Shown here: in pieces, positions 51,394 through 59,286 of the stretch | How the letters are laid out: each line of letters opens with the position of its first letter | How positions within the stretch are numbered: the first letter of the stretch is position 1 | Origin: Nocardia sp. CC227C | Lineage (GTDB): Bacteria > Actinomycetota > Actinomycetes > Mycobacteriales > Mycobacteriaceae | Direction of reading: 5' to 3' | Assembly (NCBI RefSeq): GCF_030767025.1 | Contig: NZ_JASITE010000013.1 | Location: 1-64,000, forward strand | DNA: 64,000 nucleotides | Notes under the pieces: generated by a model | Told to the model about the DNA's origin: nothing | Databases searched by the model: none | The model's input: the letters and a program-made list of their open reading frames with translations, nothing else | Made by a program: the position numbers and the translations under genes

Positions 51394-52587
51394 ATGCGCA
51401 TTGCGTATACGCCCGAGCAGGAACAGCTGCGCGCCGAGCTGCGCGAGTACTTCGCTCGACTGATCACCCCGGAACGACGCGAAGCCCTGTCGGCCCAGAC
51501 CGGCGAGTACGGCCAGGGCAACGTGTATCGCGAGGTCGTCGCCGAGATGGGCCGCGACGGCTGGCTGGCACTGGGCTGGCCCAAGGAGTACGGCGGGCAG
51601 GACCGCTCCACCATGGATCAGCTGATCTTCACCGACGAGGCCGCCATCGCGGGCGCGCCGGTGCCGTTCCTGACCATCAACTCGGTCGCGCCGACCATCA
51701 TGCACTACGGCACCGAGGAGCAGAAGAAGTTCTTCCTGCCCAAGATCGCCGCGGGCGAACTGCACTTCTCCATCGGCTACTCCGAACCCGGCGCGGGCAC
51801 CGATCTGGCCTCGCTGCGCACCACCGCGGTCCGCGACGGCGACGAGTGGATCATCAACGGCCAGAAGATGTGGACCAGCCTCATCGCCTACGCCGACTAC
51901 ATCTGGCTGGCCGTGCGCACCGACCCGAACGCCAAGAAGCACAAGGGCATCTCGATGTTCATCGTGCCGACCACGGCCGAGGGCTTCTCCTGGACCCCGG
52001 TGCACACCATGGCCGGCCCGGACACCAGCGCCACCTACTACCAGGACGTGCGGGTCGCGCACAGCGCAATGGTCGGCCCGGAGAACGGCGGCTGGTCGCT
52101 GGTCACCAACCAGCTCAATCACGAGCGGGTGGCGCTGACCTCGTCCGCCCCGCTGGCGCTGGCCGTGCGGCAGACCGTCGAGTGGGCGCGCGAGGCCAAG
52201 ACGTCCAACGGTTCCCGCGTCATCGACCAGGAATGGGTGCGGATAAATCTGGCGCGCGTGCACGCCAAGGTGGAGTACCTGAAGCTGCTCAACTGGGAGA
52301 TCGCCTCCCGGGCCGACGCGGGTGGGGATGCCGCGCCGCGCCCGTGGGACGCCTCCACCTGCAAGGTGTACGGCACCGAACTGGCGACCGAGGCGTACCG
52401 GCTGCTCATGGAGGTGCTCGGACCGCAGGCGTACCTGCGCCAGGACTCGCCGGGCGCGCAGCTGCGCGGGCGGCTGGAGCGCATGCACCGCGCCTGCCTG
52501 ATCCTCACCTTCGGCGGCGGCACCAACGAGGTGCAGCGCGACATCATCGCCATGACCGCCCTGCGGCAGCCGCCGGCCACGCGTTGA
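51394..52587 (+). CDS. fadE26: Acyl-CoA dehydrogenase FadE26 (ChsE4)
   Basis: 397 residues. FAD-dependent acyl-CoA dehydrogenase of the sterol type, whose partner is encoded next. Motifs: SIGYSEPGAGTDLASLRTTA and the final FGGGTNEVQRDIIAMTALRQ. In M. tuberculosis FadE26 and FadE27 form an alpha2beta2 enzyme that dehydrogenates the CoA ester of the sterol C27 side chain. The ATG 51394 starts the usual RIAYTPEQEQLRAEL. KstR box 52 bases upstream. Rv3504 position. Confidence 0.95.
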   Translation: MRIAYTPEQEQLRAELREYFARLITPERREALSAQTGEYGQGNVYREVVAEMGRDGWLALGWPKEYGGQDRSTMDQLIFTDEAAIAGAPVPFLTINSVAPTIMHYGTEEQKKFFLPKIAAGELHFSIGYSEPGAGTDLASLRTTAVRDGDEWIINGQKMWTSLIAYADYIWLAVRTDPNAKKHKGISMFIVPTTAEGFSWTPVHTMAGPDTSATYYQDVRVAHSAMVGPENGGWSLVTNQLNHERVALTSSAPLALAVRQTVEWAREAKTSNGSRVIDQEWVRINLARVHAKVEYLKLLNWEIASRADAGGDAAPRPWDASTCKVYGTELATEAYRLLMEVLGPQAYLRQDSPGAQLRGRLERMHRACLILTFGGGTNEVQRDIIAMTALRQPPATR

Positions 52588-52609
52588 TATTGGAAAGCTA
52601 GGTACCCCC

Positions 52610-53731
52610 ATGGATTTCACCCTGACCGAAGCGCAGCAGGATCTGGCCCGGCTCACCGCCGAGGTGACCGGCAAACTCGTCACCGCCGACCGGCTGCGCG
52701 AACTCGACCGCGCCACCGATGCCGAGGGCAACGACACCGTGCGCTTCGACACGGCGCTGTGGAAGTCGCTGGCCGAGACCGGCGTCCTGGCGGCGGCCCT
52801 GCCGGAAGCGGTGGGCGGCAGCGATTTCGGCGTGCTGGAGCAGACCGCCGTGCTGCGTGAGCTCGGCAGGTCGGTCGCGGCGGTGCCGTACCTGTGGTCG
52901 GCGGTGCTCGGTGCGGGCGCGCTGGCCGCCTTCGGCTCCCCGGAGCAGCGCGAACTGGCCGCGACCGCCGGAACCGGCGAGACCATCCTGACCGTGGCGC
53001 TGAGCGAGGAACGCAACTGGGAGCCCGCCACACCGGTCACCACGGCCGACGAGAACGGCTCCTGGCGGCTGTCCGGCGTCAAGATCGCGGTGCCCTTCGC
53101 CCGGCAGGCGGCGCGAATCCTGGTGCCCGCCACAGTGAACGGCCAGGCCGCCGTCTTCCTGGTCGATCCCGCCGACCCCACCGTGCACCTCGCCGACCAG
53201 CTGGTCACCGACCGCTCCCCCGAGGCGGAGGTCGAATTGGCCGGTGCCCCGGCGGAATTGGTGGGCACCCTGGAGCAGGGCCCGGAGATCCTGGCCTGGC
53301 TGCTGGAGCGCGCCTGGCTGGGCCTGGCCGCCCAGCAGCTCGGCACGGTGGAGCGCGGCCTGGAACTGGTGGCCGAATACGCCCGCGAGCGTGAGCAGTT
53401 CAACCGCAAGATCGGCAGTTTCCAGGCGGTGGCGCAGCGCCTCGCCGACGCCTACATCGACGTGCAGGGCGTGCGCCTGGCCGTGCAGCAGGCGGCCTGG
53501 CGACTGGCCGAGGGTCTGGACGCCGCCGCCGAGATCCACACCGCCAAGTACTGGGCGGCCGACGCGGGGCACCGCATCGCCCACACCGTCGTACACGTGC
53601 ACGGCGGCGTCGGCATCGACCGCGACCACATCGTGAACCAGTACTTCACCGCCGCCAAGCACAACGAGTTCGCCCTCGGCGGCGCGAGCGACCACCTGCG
53701 CGCCCTGGGCGGCATCCTGGCCGCCAGCTGA
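52610..53731 (+). CDS. fadE27: Acyl-CoA dehydrogenase FadE27 (ChsE5)
   Basis: 373 residues. The second subunit of the heterotetrameric sterol acyl-CoA dehydrogenase. It starts 22 bases after fadE26. The N-terminal domain is less conserved than in usual FadE; the C-terminal helix bundle carries EQFNRKIGSFQAVAQRLADA and VHVHGGVGIDRDHIVNQYFT. Heterotetramers of this kind have one active FAD site per pair. Rv3505 position; fadD17, which follows in M. tuberculosis, is not here. Confidence 0.95.
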   Translation: MDFTLTEAQQDLARLTAEVTGKLVTADRLRELDRATDAEGNDTVRFDTALWKSLAETGVLAAALPEAVGGSDFGVLEQTAVLRELGRSVAAVPYLWSAVLGAGALAAFGSPEQRELAATAGTGETILTVALSEERNWEPATPVTTADENGSWRLSGVKIAVPFARQAARILVPATVNGQAAVFLVDPADPTVHLADQLVTDRSPEAEVELAGAPAELVGTLEQGPEILAWLLERAWLGLAAQQLGTVERGLELVAEYAREREQFNRKIGSFQAVAQRLADAYIDVQGVRLAVQQAAWRLAEGLDAAAEIHTAKYWAADAGHRIAHTVVHVHGGVGIDRDHIVNQYFTAAKHNEFALGGASDHLRALGGILAAS

Positions 53732-53742
53732 GGTCACCCGAC

Positions 53743-53779
53743 GGGCGGCGGCACGGATTCCGGGCCGCCGCCCTTCTTT
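53743..53779 (+). terminator. Rho-independent terminator after fadE27
   Basis: GGGCGGCGGC at 53743-53752 pairs with GCCGCCGCCC at 53764-53773, followed by TTCTTT. It begins 12 bases after the stop codon, so the fadE26-fadE27 operon ends here. Confidence 0.85.
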
Positions 53780-53875
53780 GTTTCCGGCCTTGTCCCAGGG
53801 GCACCGATGAGTTTTCGATGTCCGCTCCGTCCTTACCTGTGACACGCAACGAGTACGCGCCGAGAGGACGACATC

Positions 53876-54289
53876 ATGGCCAGCAAGATGATCTTCATCA
53901 ATCTCCCCGTTTCCGATCTGGACCGGTCCAAGGGGTTCTACGAGGCGCTCGGCTGGAAGGTGAATCCGGACTTCACCGACAACAACGCCGCCTGCATCGT
54001 GGTGGACGACAACATCTGCCTGATGCTGCTGACCAAGGAGTTCTTCACCAACTTCAGCAAGCGTGCCATCGCCGACACCAAGGGTACGGTGGGCGCGGCC
54101 TACGCCCTGTCGCTGGCCAGCGCCGCCGAGGTGGACAGCCTGGTCGAAGCCGCCCTGAAGGCCGGCGGCACCGAGGAGGCCGACGACAGCCGCCGCGAGC
54201 AGGAGGCCGGGGCGGGCATGTACGGCCGCACCTTCATCGACCCGGACGGCCACCAGTGGGAGCCGTTCCACATGAACTACCCGGGCTGA
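53876..54289 (+). CDS. VOC-family (glyoxalase-like) protein
   Basis: 137 residues. A single-domain VOC protein: MIFINLPVSDLDRSKGFYEA at the start, CLMLLTKEFFTNF in the middle and FIDPDGHQWEPFHMN at the end with the His and Glu that bind metal in relatives. These small proteins are often encoded beside ECF sigma factors of the SigG type, as here (convergent, 54454). The substrate is unknown. It has its own promoter space after the fadE27 terminator. Confidence 0.92.
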   Translation: MASKMIFINLPVSDLDRSKGFYEALGWKVNPDFTDNNAACIVVDDNICLMLLTKEFFTNFSKRAIADTKGTVGAAYALSLASAAEVDSLVEAALKAGGTEEADDSRREQEAGAGMYGRTFIDPDGHQWEPFHMNYPG

Positions 54290-54354
54290 TACCCCGACCC
54301 TTCGCATTCCACGACCGCCGCGACGCGGGTGGCGCGGTACTCGTACCGACATGC

Positions 54355-54390
54355 GAACGGCCCGACGGGTATACACCCGGCGGGCCGTTC
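54355..54390. terminator. Bidirectional hairpin between VOC and sigma genes
   Basis: GAACGGCCCG at 54355-54364 pairs with CGGGCCGTTC at 54381-54390, and CGGGT pairs with ACCCG inside. It lies between convergent genes and can end both transcripts. Confidence 0.85.
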
Positions 54391-54453
54391 ACGCGTGCCG
54401 TCGCGCCGACGCCGGACCACCCCGGCGTCATCCACCATGCGCGCCGACAGGGT

Positions 54454-55470
54454 CTACGCGGTGGTCGAAACCTCCGCACCTTCGCGCCACTCCTGCGGCA
54501 AACCGAAGAGCGGGAACAGTTTATCGGTGTCGAGGAAGAAGTTGAGACCGGAAATGCGATCTCCATCCAGTTCGAGCACGGTGATCGACCACGGCAGCCA
54601 CAGACCGGGCTCATCGCTCGGCTTGTAATGACCGAAGGCGGGCAAACCGTTCGCACCCGCCAGCGGCACCATGCGCGAATCGCGGCAGGCGCGGCCGTGC
54701 CCGAGCATGAAGGCGGCCACATTGTCCGGACCCGACACCCACAGCGAGATGGGCGGCATGGACAGCGCCACATCCTCTTTCAGCAGGGAGGTGAGAGCGT
54801 CCATGTTGTAGGACTCGAACGCCTTGACGAAGTCGTCGACGAGTTTGCGCTGCTGCTCATCGGTTTCGTCGAAGGTCTTGCCCTCGTCGGGCTGCACCTT
54901 GGACATGGTGGCGCGGGCGCGCTGCAGGGCGCTGTTCACCGAGGCCGGCGACATCATGAGCATGTCGGCGGTCTCGTTCGCGGAGAAGCGCAGCACCTCG
55001 CGCATGATCAGGATGGCGCGCTGGGTGGCGGGCAGATGCTGCACCGCGGCCACGAAGGCCAGCCGCAGCGTGTCCTTCGCCGAGGCATGGTCGGCGGGAT
55101 CCGCACCGAAGGCCAACGCGTTCGGAATGGGCTCCACCCACACGTAGTCCGGTTCCGGCATGGGCATCGGCGAATCGGGCGTGGACGGCCCGTTCAGGTC
55201 CATGGGCCGGGCGCGCCGCTGTGGGCCGTCCAACATGTCCAGACAGACATTGGTGGTGATCTTGTAGAGCCAGGAGCGCAGACTGGAGCGCCCCTCGAAC
55301 GACTCGTAGGACTTCCAGGCGCGGGTGAACGCCTCCTGCACCGCGTCCTCGGCCTCGAAGGAGGACCCCAGCATGCGGTAGGCGTAGGCACACAGCTCGC
55401 GGCGGTGCCCCTCGAACGACTGCAACACCTCATCGAGGGAGGTGGTGGACCTGCCGGACTGCTTGCTCAT
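54454..55470 (-). CDS. ECF RNA polymerase sigma factor, SigG-like, with SnoaL-like C-terminus
   Basis: 338 residues from ATG 55470. Sigma-70 region 2 is AYAYRMLGSSFEAEDAVQEA, then FTRAWKSYESFEGRSSLRSW; region 4 is LPATQRAILIMREVLRFSAN, ETADMLMMSPASVNSALQRA. The last 120 residues form a SnoaL/NTF2-like domain (FVKAFESYNMDALTSLLKED), as in SigG/SigJ-type ECF factors that are controlled by this domain rather than by an anti-sigma factor. No anti-sigma gene is adjacent. It interrupts the sterol cluster, and its own promoter contains no KstR box that I can see. Confidence 0.92.
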   Translation of the reverse strand: MSKQSGRSTTSLDEVLQSFEGHRRELCAYAYRMLGSSFEAEDAVQEAFTRAWKSYESFEGRSSLRSWLYKITTNVCLDMLDGPQRRARPMDLNGPSTPDSPMPMPEPDYVWVEPIPNALAFGADPADHASAKDTLRLAFVAAVQHLPATQRAILIMREVLRFSANETADMLMMSPASVNSALQRARATMSKVQPDEGKTFDETDEQQRKLVDDFVKAFESYNMDALTSLLKEDVALSMPPISLWVSGPDNVAAFMLGHGRACRDSRMVPLAGANGLPAFGHYKPSDEPGLWLPWSITVLELDGDRISGLNFFLDTDKLFPLFGLPQEWREGAEVSTTA

Positions 55471-55591
55471 AGGGCCACTCTGGCACACCCCACCGACATG
55501 TTGGGAAGATCGGAAAGGACTGCCTTCCATACCTTTCGGCTATGACCGAATCCTCGGATGATCCCTTGTTTTCGCAGGTGGGCAGGGCTGC

Positions 55592-55621
55592 GGCCGGTCG
55601 CGGCACGGATCGCGACCGGCC
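55592..55621 (-). terminator. Hairpin after fadD19
   Basis: GGCCGGTCGCG at 55592-55602 pairs with CGCGACCGGCC at 55611-55621 around an 8-base loop, 13 bases beyond the fadD19 stop (minus strand). Confidence 0.75.
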
Positions 55622-55633
55622 TGCGGCCCGGCC

Positions 55634-57280
55634 CTACTTTCCGGCGGGCGCGGGCGCGTCCTCGTCGGCGGGACGCTCCTCGGTCTGCGCCTTGGCCCAC
55701 TTGTAGTCGGGCTTGCCCGCGGGATTGCGCTTGATCTGCTCCACGAACCACAGCGCACGCGGCATCTTGTACGACGAGATCTCCTGCGTCAGCACCGGCC
55801 GCAGCTCCTCGAGCGTGGGCCGGTTCTCGCCGCGACACTGCACGACCGCGACCACCTTCTGCCCCCAGCGCTCGTCCGGCACCCCGACCACCAGCGCGTC
55901 GAAGATCTCGGGATGGCACTTGAGCGCCCCCTCGACCTCCTCCGGGTAGATCTTCTCACCGCCGGAGTTGATGCTCACCGAGCCGCGGCCCAGCATGGTG
56001 ACGGTGCCGTCCTCCTCGACCCGAGCGTAGTCGCCCGGAATCGAGTACCGCTTGCCGTTGAACTCCTTGAAGGTGGCCTTGGTCTTGGCCTCGTCCTTGT
56101 AGTACCCGAGCGGGATGTGCCCGCTGCGGGCCAGGAAGCCGATCTTGCCGGACCCGGGCTCGCACGGATTGCCGTCCTCGTCGAGCACCTGCGTGGAGGC
56201 GTCGATCTTCACGCGCGGGCCGCCGGTGTGGTTCTGCCCCTTGGTGACCACGGACAGCCCCCCGAAACCGGTCTCCGAGGAGCCGATGGAGTCGCTGATC
56301 ATCCGGTTCGGCAGCAGCTCGAGCATCTTGTCCTTGAGCGTCGGCGAGAACAGGGCCGCGCTGCTGGCGATGACGTAGAGGCTCGACGGGTCGTAGGGCT
56401 CACCGGTTTCCGGATTGCCCTCGAGCAGCGCGTCGACCATGGGCCGGGCCATGGCGTCACCGGTGATGAAAATGAGGTTGATCTTGTGCTTTTCGACGGC
56501 CCGCCACAGCCCGTGACCGCTGAACTCCGCGAGCATGAGGGTCTTCCCGCCGCCGAACAGGCTCTGGAAGGTGGCCCACTGCGAGCCGCCGTGGATCATC
56601 GGGGCGACCGGGTACCGGACCATCTGCGGGTTGGCGGCGCCCATCTTGGCGAGCTCCCACTCATCGGTGACGTATTCACCGGTGAGGAAGTTGATTCCGC
56701 CGCCGAGCACCCGCCAGACATCCTCCTGCCGCCACATGACGCCCTTGGGCATACCCGTGGTGCCGCCGGTGTAGAGCATGTAGATGTCGTCGGGCGAACG
56801 GTCCTCGAAATCGCGCTCGGCAGAGCAACCGGCAAGCGCCGCTTCGTATTCCACCGCACCCTCGGGTAGCGGCAGGTCGGTGCCGTCCTCCACCACGAGG
56901 ACCGCCTTCAGATGCGGCACCTTCGGCCACACATTGGCGACCTTGTCGCTGTAGCGACGTTCGACCACCAGCGCGACCATATCCGAGTTGTCGAAGATGT
57001 ACTGCAACTCGTTCTCGACATATCGGAAGTTCACGTTGACCATGACCGCGCGGGTCTTGAACACCGCCACCATGGCCTCGATGGCCTCGATGGTGTTCCG
57101 CGAGTAGATACCCACCTTGTCGCCCGGTTGCACCCCCTGTTCTCGCAGGTAGTGCGCGAGCTGATTGGCTCGCCCCTCGAGCTCGGCATAGGTAACCGAG
57201 CGAGTGTCGTCGACCAGGGCGACGTTATCCGGCATGAGGTCGATGGCGTGTTCGACAAGGTCCGCTATGTTGTGGCTCAC
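55634..57280 (-). CDS. fadD19: Sterol-side-chain acyl-CoA synthetase FadD19
   Basis: 548 residues from GTG 57280, giving the family start SHNIADLVEHAIDLMPDNVA. The AMP-binding motif is MLYTGGTTGMPKGVMWRQ, followed by the DYARVEEDGTVTMLGRG hinge and a C-terminal Lys in RNPAGKPDYKWA. FadD19 forms the CoA thioester of sterol C26/C27 acids and of C24-branched sterols in Rhodococcus and Mycobacterium. An ATG 42 bases upstream is possible, but it would place the KstR box at 57291-57304 inside the gene. Confidence 0.94.
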   Translation of the reverse strand: MSHNIADLVEHAIDLMPDNVALVDDTRSVTYAELEGRANQLAHYLREQGVQPGDKVGIYSRNTIEAIEAMVAVFKTRAVMVNVNFRYVENELQYIFDNSDMVALVVERRYSDKVANVWPKVPHLKAVLVVEDGTDLPLPEGAVEYEAALAGCSAERDFEDRSPDDIYMLYTGGTTGMPKGVMWRQEDVWRVLGGGINFLTGEYVTDEWELAKMGAANPQMVRYPVAPMIHGGSQWATFQSLFGGGKTLMLAEFSGHGLWRAVEKHKINLIFITGDAMARPMVDALLEGNPETGEPYDPSSLYVIASSAALFSPTLKDKMLELLPNRMISDSIGSSETGFGGLSVVTKGQNHTGGPRVKIDASTQVLDEDGNPCEPGSGKIGFLARSGHIPLGYYKDEAKTKATFKEFNGKRYSIPGDYARVEEDGTVTMLGRGSVSINSGGEKIYPEEVEGALKCHPEIFDALVVGVPDERWGQKVVAVVQCRGENRPTLEELRPVLTQEISSYKMPRALWFVEQIKRNPAGKPDYKWAKAQTEERPADEDAPAPAGK

Positions 57281-57290
57281 ATGATGAAAA

Positions 57291-57304
57291 TAGAACGTGT
57301 TCCT
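57291..57304. promoter_or_regulatory. KstR-like box upstream of fadD19
   Basis: TAGAACGTGTTCCT fits TnnAACnnGTTnnA except the last A (T here). It starts 10 bases upstream of the fadD19 GTG, and 82 bases upstream of the divergent gene at 57387. Confidence 0.75.
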
Positions 57305-57386
57305 GTGTGTGACAAGACACAATTCTCAATTCGTACCACGGGAAATTGTGGCTGCCGCCACAGAGTACGTCGTTTACCGTGGGCGC

Positions 57387-58082
57387 ATGGACTTCTTGGC
57401 GATCTTGCGCGACCGGCTCACGGCCTTCGGCGAGCTCATCACCGCGGACGTCGACCTCACCGCGCCGGTGCCCACCTGCGGCGACTGGACCCTCCACGAT
57501 CTGGTCGAGCACATGGGGCGCGGAAATCAATGGGTGGTGACCGCGGTCGCCGAACTGCGCGGCGACGACGACGGCGAACCCGCGCCGCGCGACCCGGCCG
57601 AACTGCGGGCCTGGTTCGACCGGACCTCCGACGCCCTCGTCGCCGCGCTGTCGGCCGATCCGGCCACGGAGGCATGGACTTTCACCCGATCGGCCCCGCG
57701 CACCGTCGGATTCTGGCGTCGCCGCCGCACCCACGAGACGGTCATGCATCTCTGGGACGCGCAGTCCGCGCTCGGAGCCGCCGCGCCGATCGACGCCGCC
57801 CTGGCCGACGACGGCATCGCGGAGGTCTTCGACATGTTCGCGCAGCGCATGATCGACCGCGGGCTGGCGACCCCGCCCGAGGCCGCCGTGCAGGTGCGGA
57901 CCACCGACACCGGGACCATCCGGACCTACGGCAAGGGTGAGCCGACCGCCGAGATCGCCGCGCCCGCATCGGATCTGCTCCTGCTGCTGTGGCAGCGCAA
58001 GCCGAGTTCGGATCCGGCGTTCGCCTGGCAGGGCGACCGGGAGTCCGGCGAGAGCGTGCTCGCGGGTCCGCTCACGCCGTGA
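57387..58082 (+). CDS. DinB-like / maleylpyruvate isomerase N-terminal family protein
   Basis: 231 residues from ATG 57387 (an upstream ATG adds 30 residues that overlap the KstR box). The N-terminal four-helix bundle is of the MDMPI/DinB type: LHDLVEHMGRGNQWVVTAVA with the first metal His and HETVMHLWDAQSALG with the others. In relatives these residues bind zinc or nickel and the enzyme uses mycothiol. The C-terminal small domain is present. The role in sterol breakdown is not established; the shared divergent region with fadD19 suggests co-control. Confidence 0.85.
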   Translation: MDFLAILRDRLTAFGELITADVDLTAPVPTCGDWTLHDLVEHMGRGNQWVVTAVAELRGDDDGEPAPRDPAELRAWFDRTSDALVAALSADPATEAWTFTRSAPRTVGFWRRRRTHETVMHLWDAQSALGAAAPIDAALADDGIAEVFDMFAQRMIDRGLATPPEAAVQVRTTDTGTIRTYGKGEPTAEIAAPASDLLLLLWQRKPSSDPAFAWQGDRESGESVLAGPLTP

Positions 58083-58095
58083 CCGGGACAGAATC

Positions 58096-58109
58096 TAGAA
58101 CTCGTTCTA
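58096..58109. promoter_or_regulatory. KstR-type box between convergent genes
   Basis: TAGAACTCGTTCTA fits all fixed positions of TnnAACnnGTTnnA and is nearly a perfect palindrome. It overlaps the stop codon of the LLM gene (58107-58109) and lies 14 bases after the stop of the DinB-like gene, where no promoter is expected. Confidence 0.7.
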
Positions 58110-59144
58110 CGACTGGATCAGGGGGGTGAGACGGGCCAGCTGCTCGGTATCGCGCACCCCGACGAGCAGCATGGTGACGCCCGCGTCCTCCCACACCTTC
58201 AGCTGTTCGCGCACCTGCGCCGCATTGCCGACGATCATGGTGTCGAGCATGAGCTCGTCCGGCACCGCGGCCGCCGCCTCATCCTTGCGGCCGGCGCGGA
58301 ACAGCCGGGTGATCTCCTCGACCTGCTCGCCGTAGCCCATCCGGCGGTACACCTCGGCGTGGAAGTTCAACTCCTCCGCGCCCATGCCGCCGATGTAGAG
58401 CGCCATGACCGGGCGCAGCCGATCCAGCTCGGCCTTCGGATCGTCGGTGAGGATCACCTGGGCGGTGGCGGCGATCTCGAAGTCCGCCCGCGAACGCCGG
58501 GCGCCCGCCCGCGCGAAACCCTCGTCCAGCCAGGAGTTGTACATGTCGGCCAGTCGCGGGGTGTAGTAGATGGCCAGCCAGCCGTCGGCGATCTCGGCGG
58601 TCAGCGCCACGTTCTTCGGGCCCTCGGCCCCCAGCCAGATGGGCAGGTCCGCGCGCAGCGGATGGGTGATGGGCTTGAGCGGCTTGCCCAGGCCGGTCGC
58701 GCCCGGACCGGCGTAGGGCAGCGGATAGTGCGGTCCGCCGCTGGTCACCTTGGCCTCGCGGGCCAGCACCTGCCGCACGATCGACACGTATTCGCGGGTC
58801 CGCTGCAACGGCTTGGCGAACGGCTGTCCGTACCAGCCCTCGACCACCTGCGGTCCGGAGACGCCGAGCCCGAGAATGTGCCGTCCGCCGCTGAGATGAT
58901 CCATGGTCAGCGCGGCCATGGCGGTGCCCGTGGGGGTGCGCGCCGACATCTGCACCACCGACGTGCCCAGCCGCACCCGGCTGGTGCTCGAACCCCACCA
59001 CGCCAGCGGCGTGAACGCGTCCGATCCCCACGACTCGGCCGTGAACACCGCGTCCCATCCGGCCGCCTCGGCCGCGACGACCAACTCCCGGGCGTTGGTG
59101 GGCGGCTGTGCACCCCAATAACCGAGTTGCAACCCGAACCGCAT
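58107..59144 (-). CDS. LLM-class F420-dependent oxidoreductase
   Basis: 345 residues. The TIM-barrel luciferase-like fold of F420-dependent enzymes is shown by MRFGLQLGYWGAQPPTNARE, HLSGGRHILGLGVSGPQVVE and IYYTPRLADMYNSWLDEGFA. It corresponds to Rv3520c, which lies beside the ltp4/ltp3 genes in mycobacteria, so a role in sterol side-chain breakdown is likely but the step is not known. Divergent from the OB-fold gene, with a KstR-like box between. Confidence 0.92.
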   Translation of the reverse strand: MRFGLQLGYWGAQPPTNARELVVAAEAAGWDAVFTAESWGSDAFTPLAWWGSSTSRVRLGTSVVQMSARTPTGTAMAALTMDHLSGGRHILGLGVSGPQVVEGWYGQPFAKPLQRTREYVSIVRQVLAREAKVTSGGPHYPLPYAGPGATGLGKPLKPITHPLRADLPIWLGAEGPKNVALTAEIADGWLAIYYTPRLADMYNSWLDEGFARAGARRSRADFEIAATAQVILTDDPKAELDRLRPVMALYIGGMGAEELNFHAEVYRRMGYGEQVEEITRLFRAGRKDEAAAAVPDELMLDTMIVGNAAQVREQLKVWEDAGVTMLLVGVRDTEQLARLTPLIQS

Positions 59145-59263
59145 AACCGTTCCCTTCTTCCGAGATCAATTCCCCCGCTGGGCGCGGGGGCGAAGCGCCT
59201 TGTCAACGCTTATGGGGGCGCGGGGGCGAGGCCCCCGGCACCGCGAAGCCTTGCCACCAGAAT

Positions 59264-59277
59264 AAGAACCTGTTCTA
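59264..59277. promoter_or_regulatory. KstR-like box upstream of the OB-fold/ltp operon
   Basis: AAGAACCTGTTCTA fits TnnAACnnGTTnnA except the first base (A in place of T). It ends 9 bases upstream of the GTG at 59287 and 120 bases from the LLM start. Confidence 0.78.
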
Positions 59278-59286
59278 CTCGATTCC

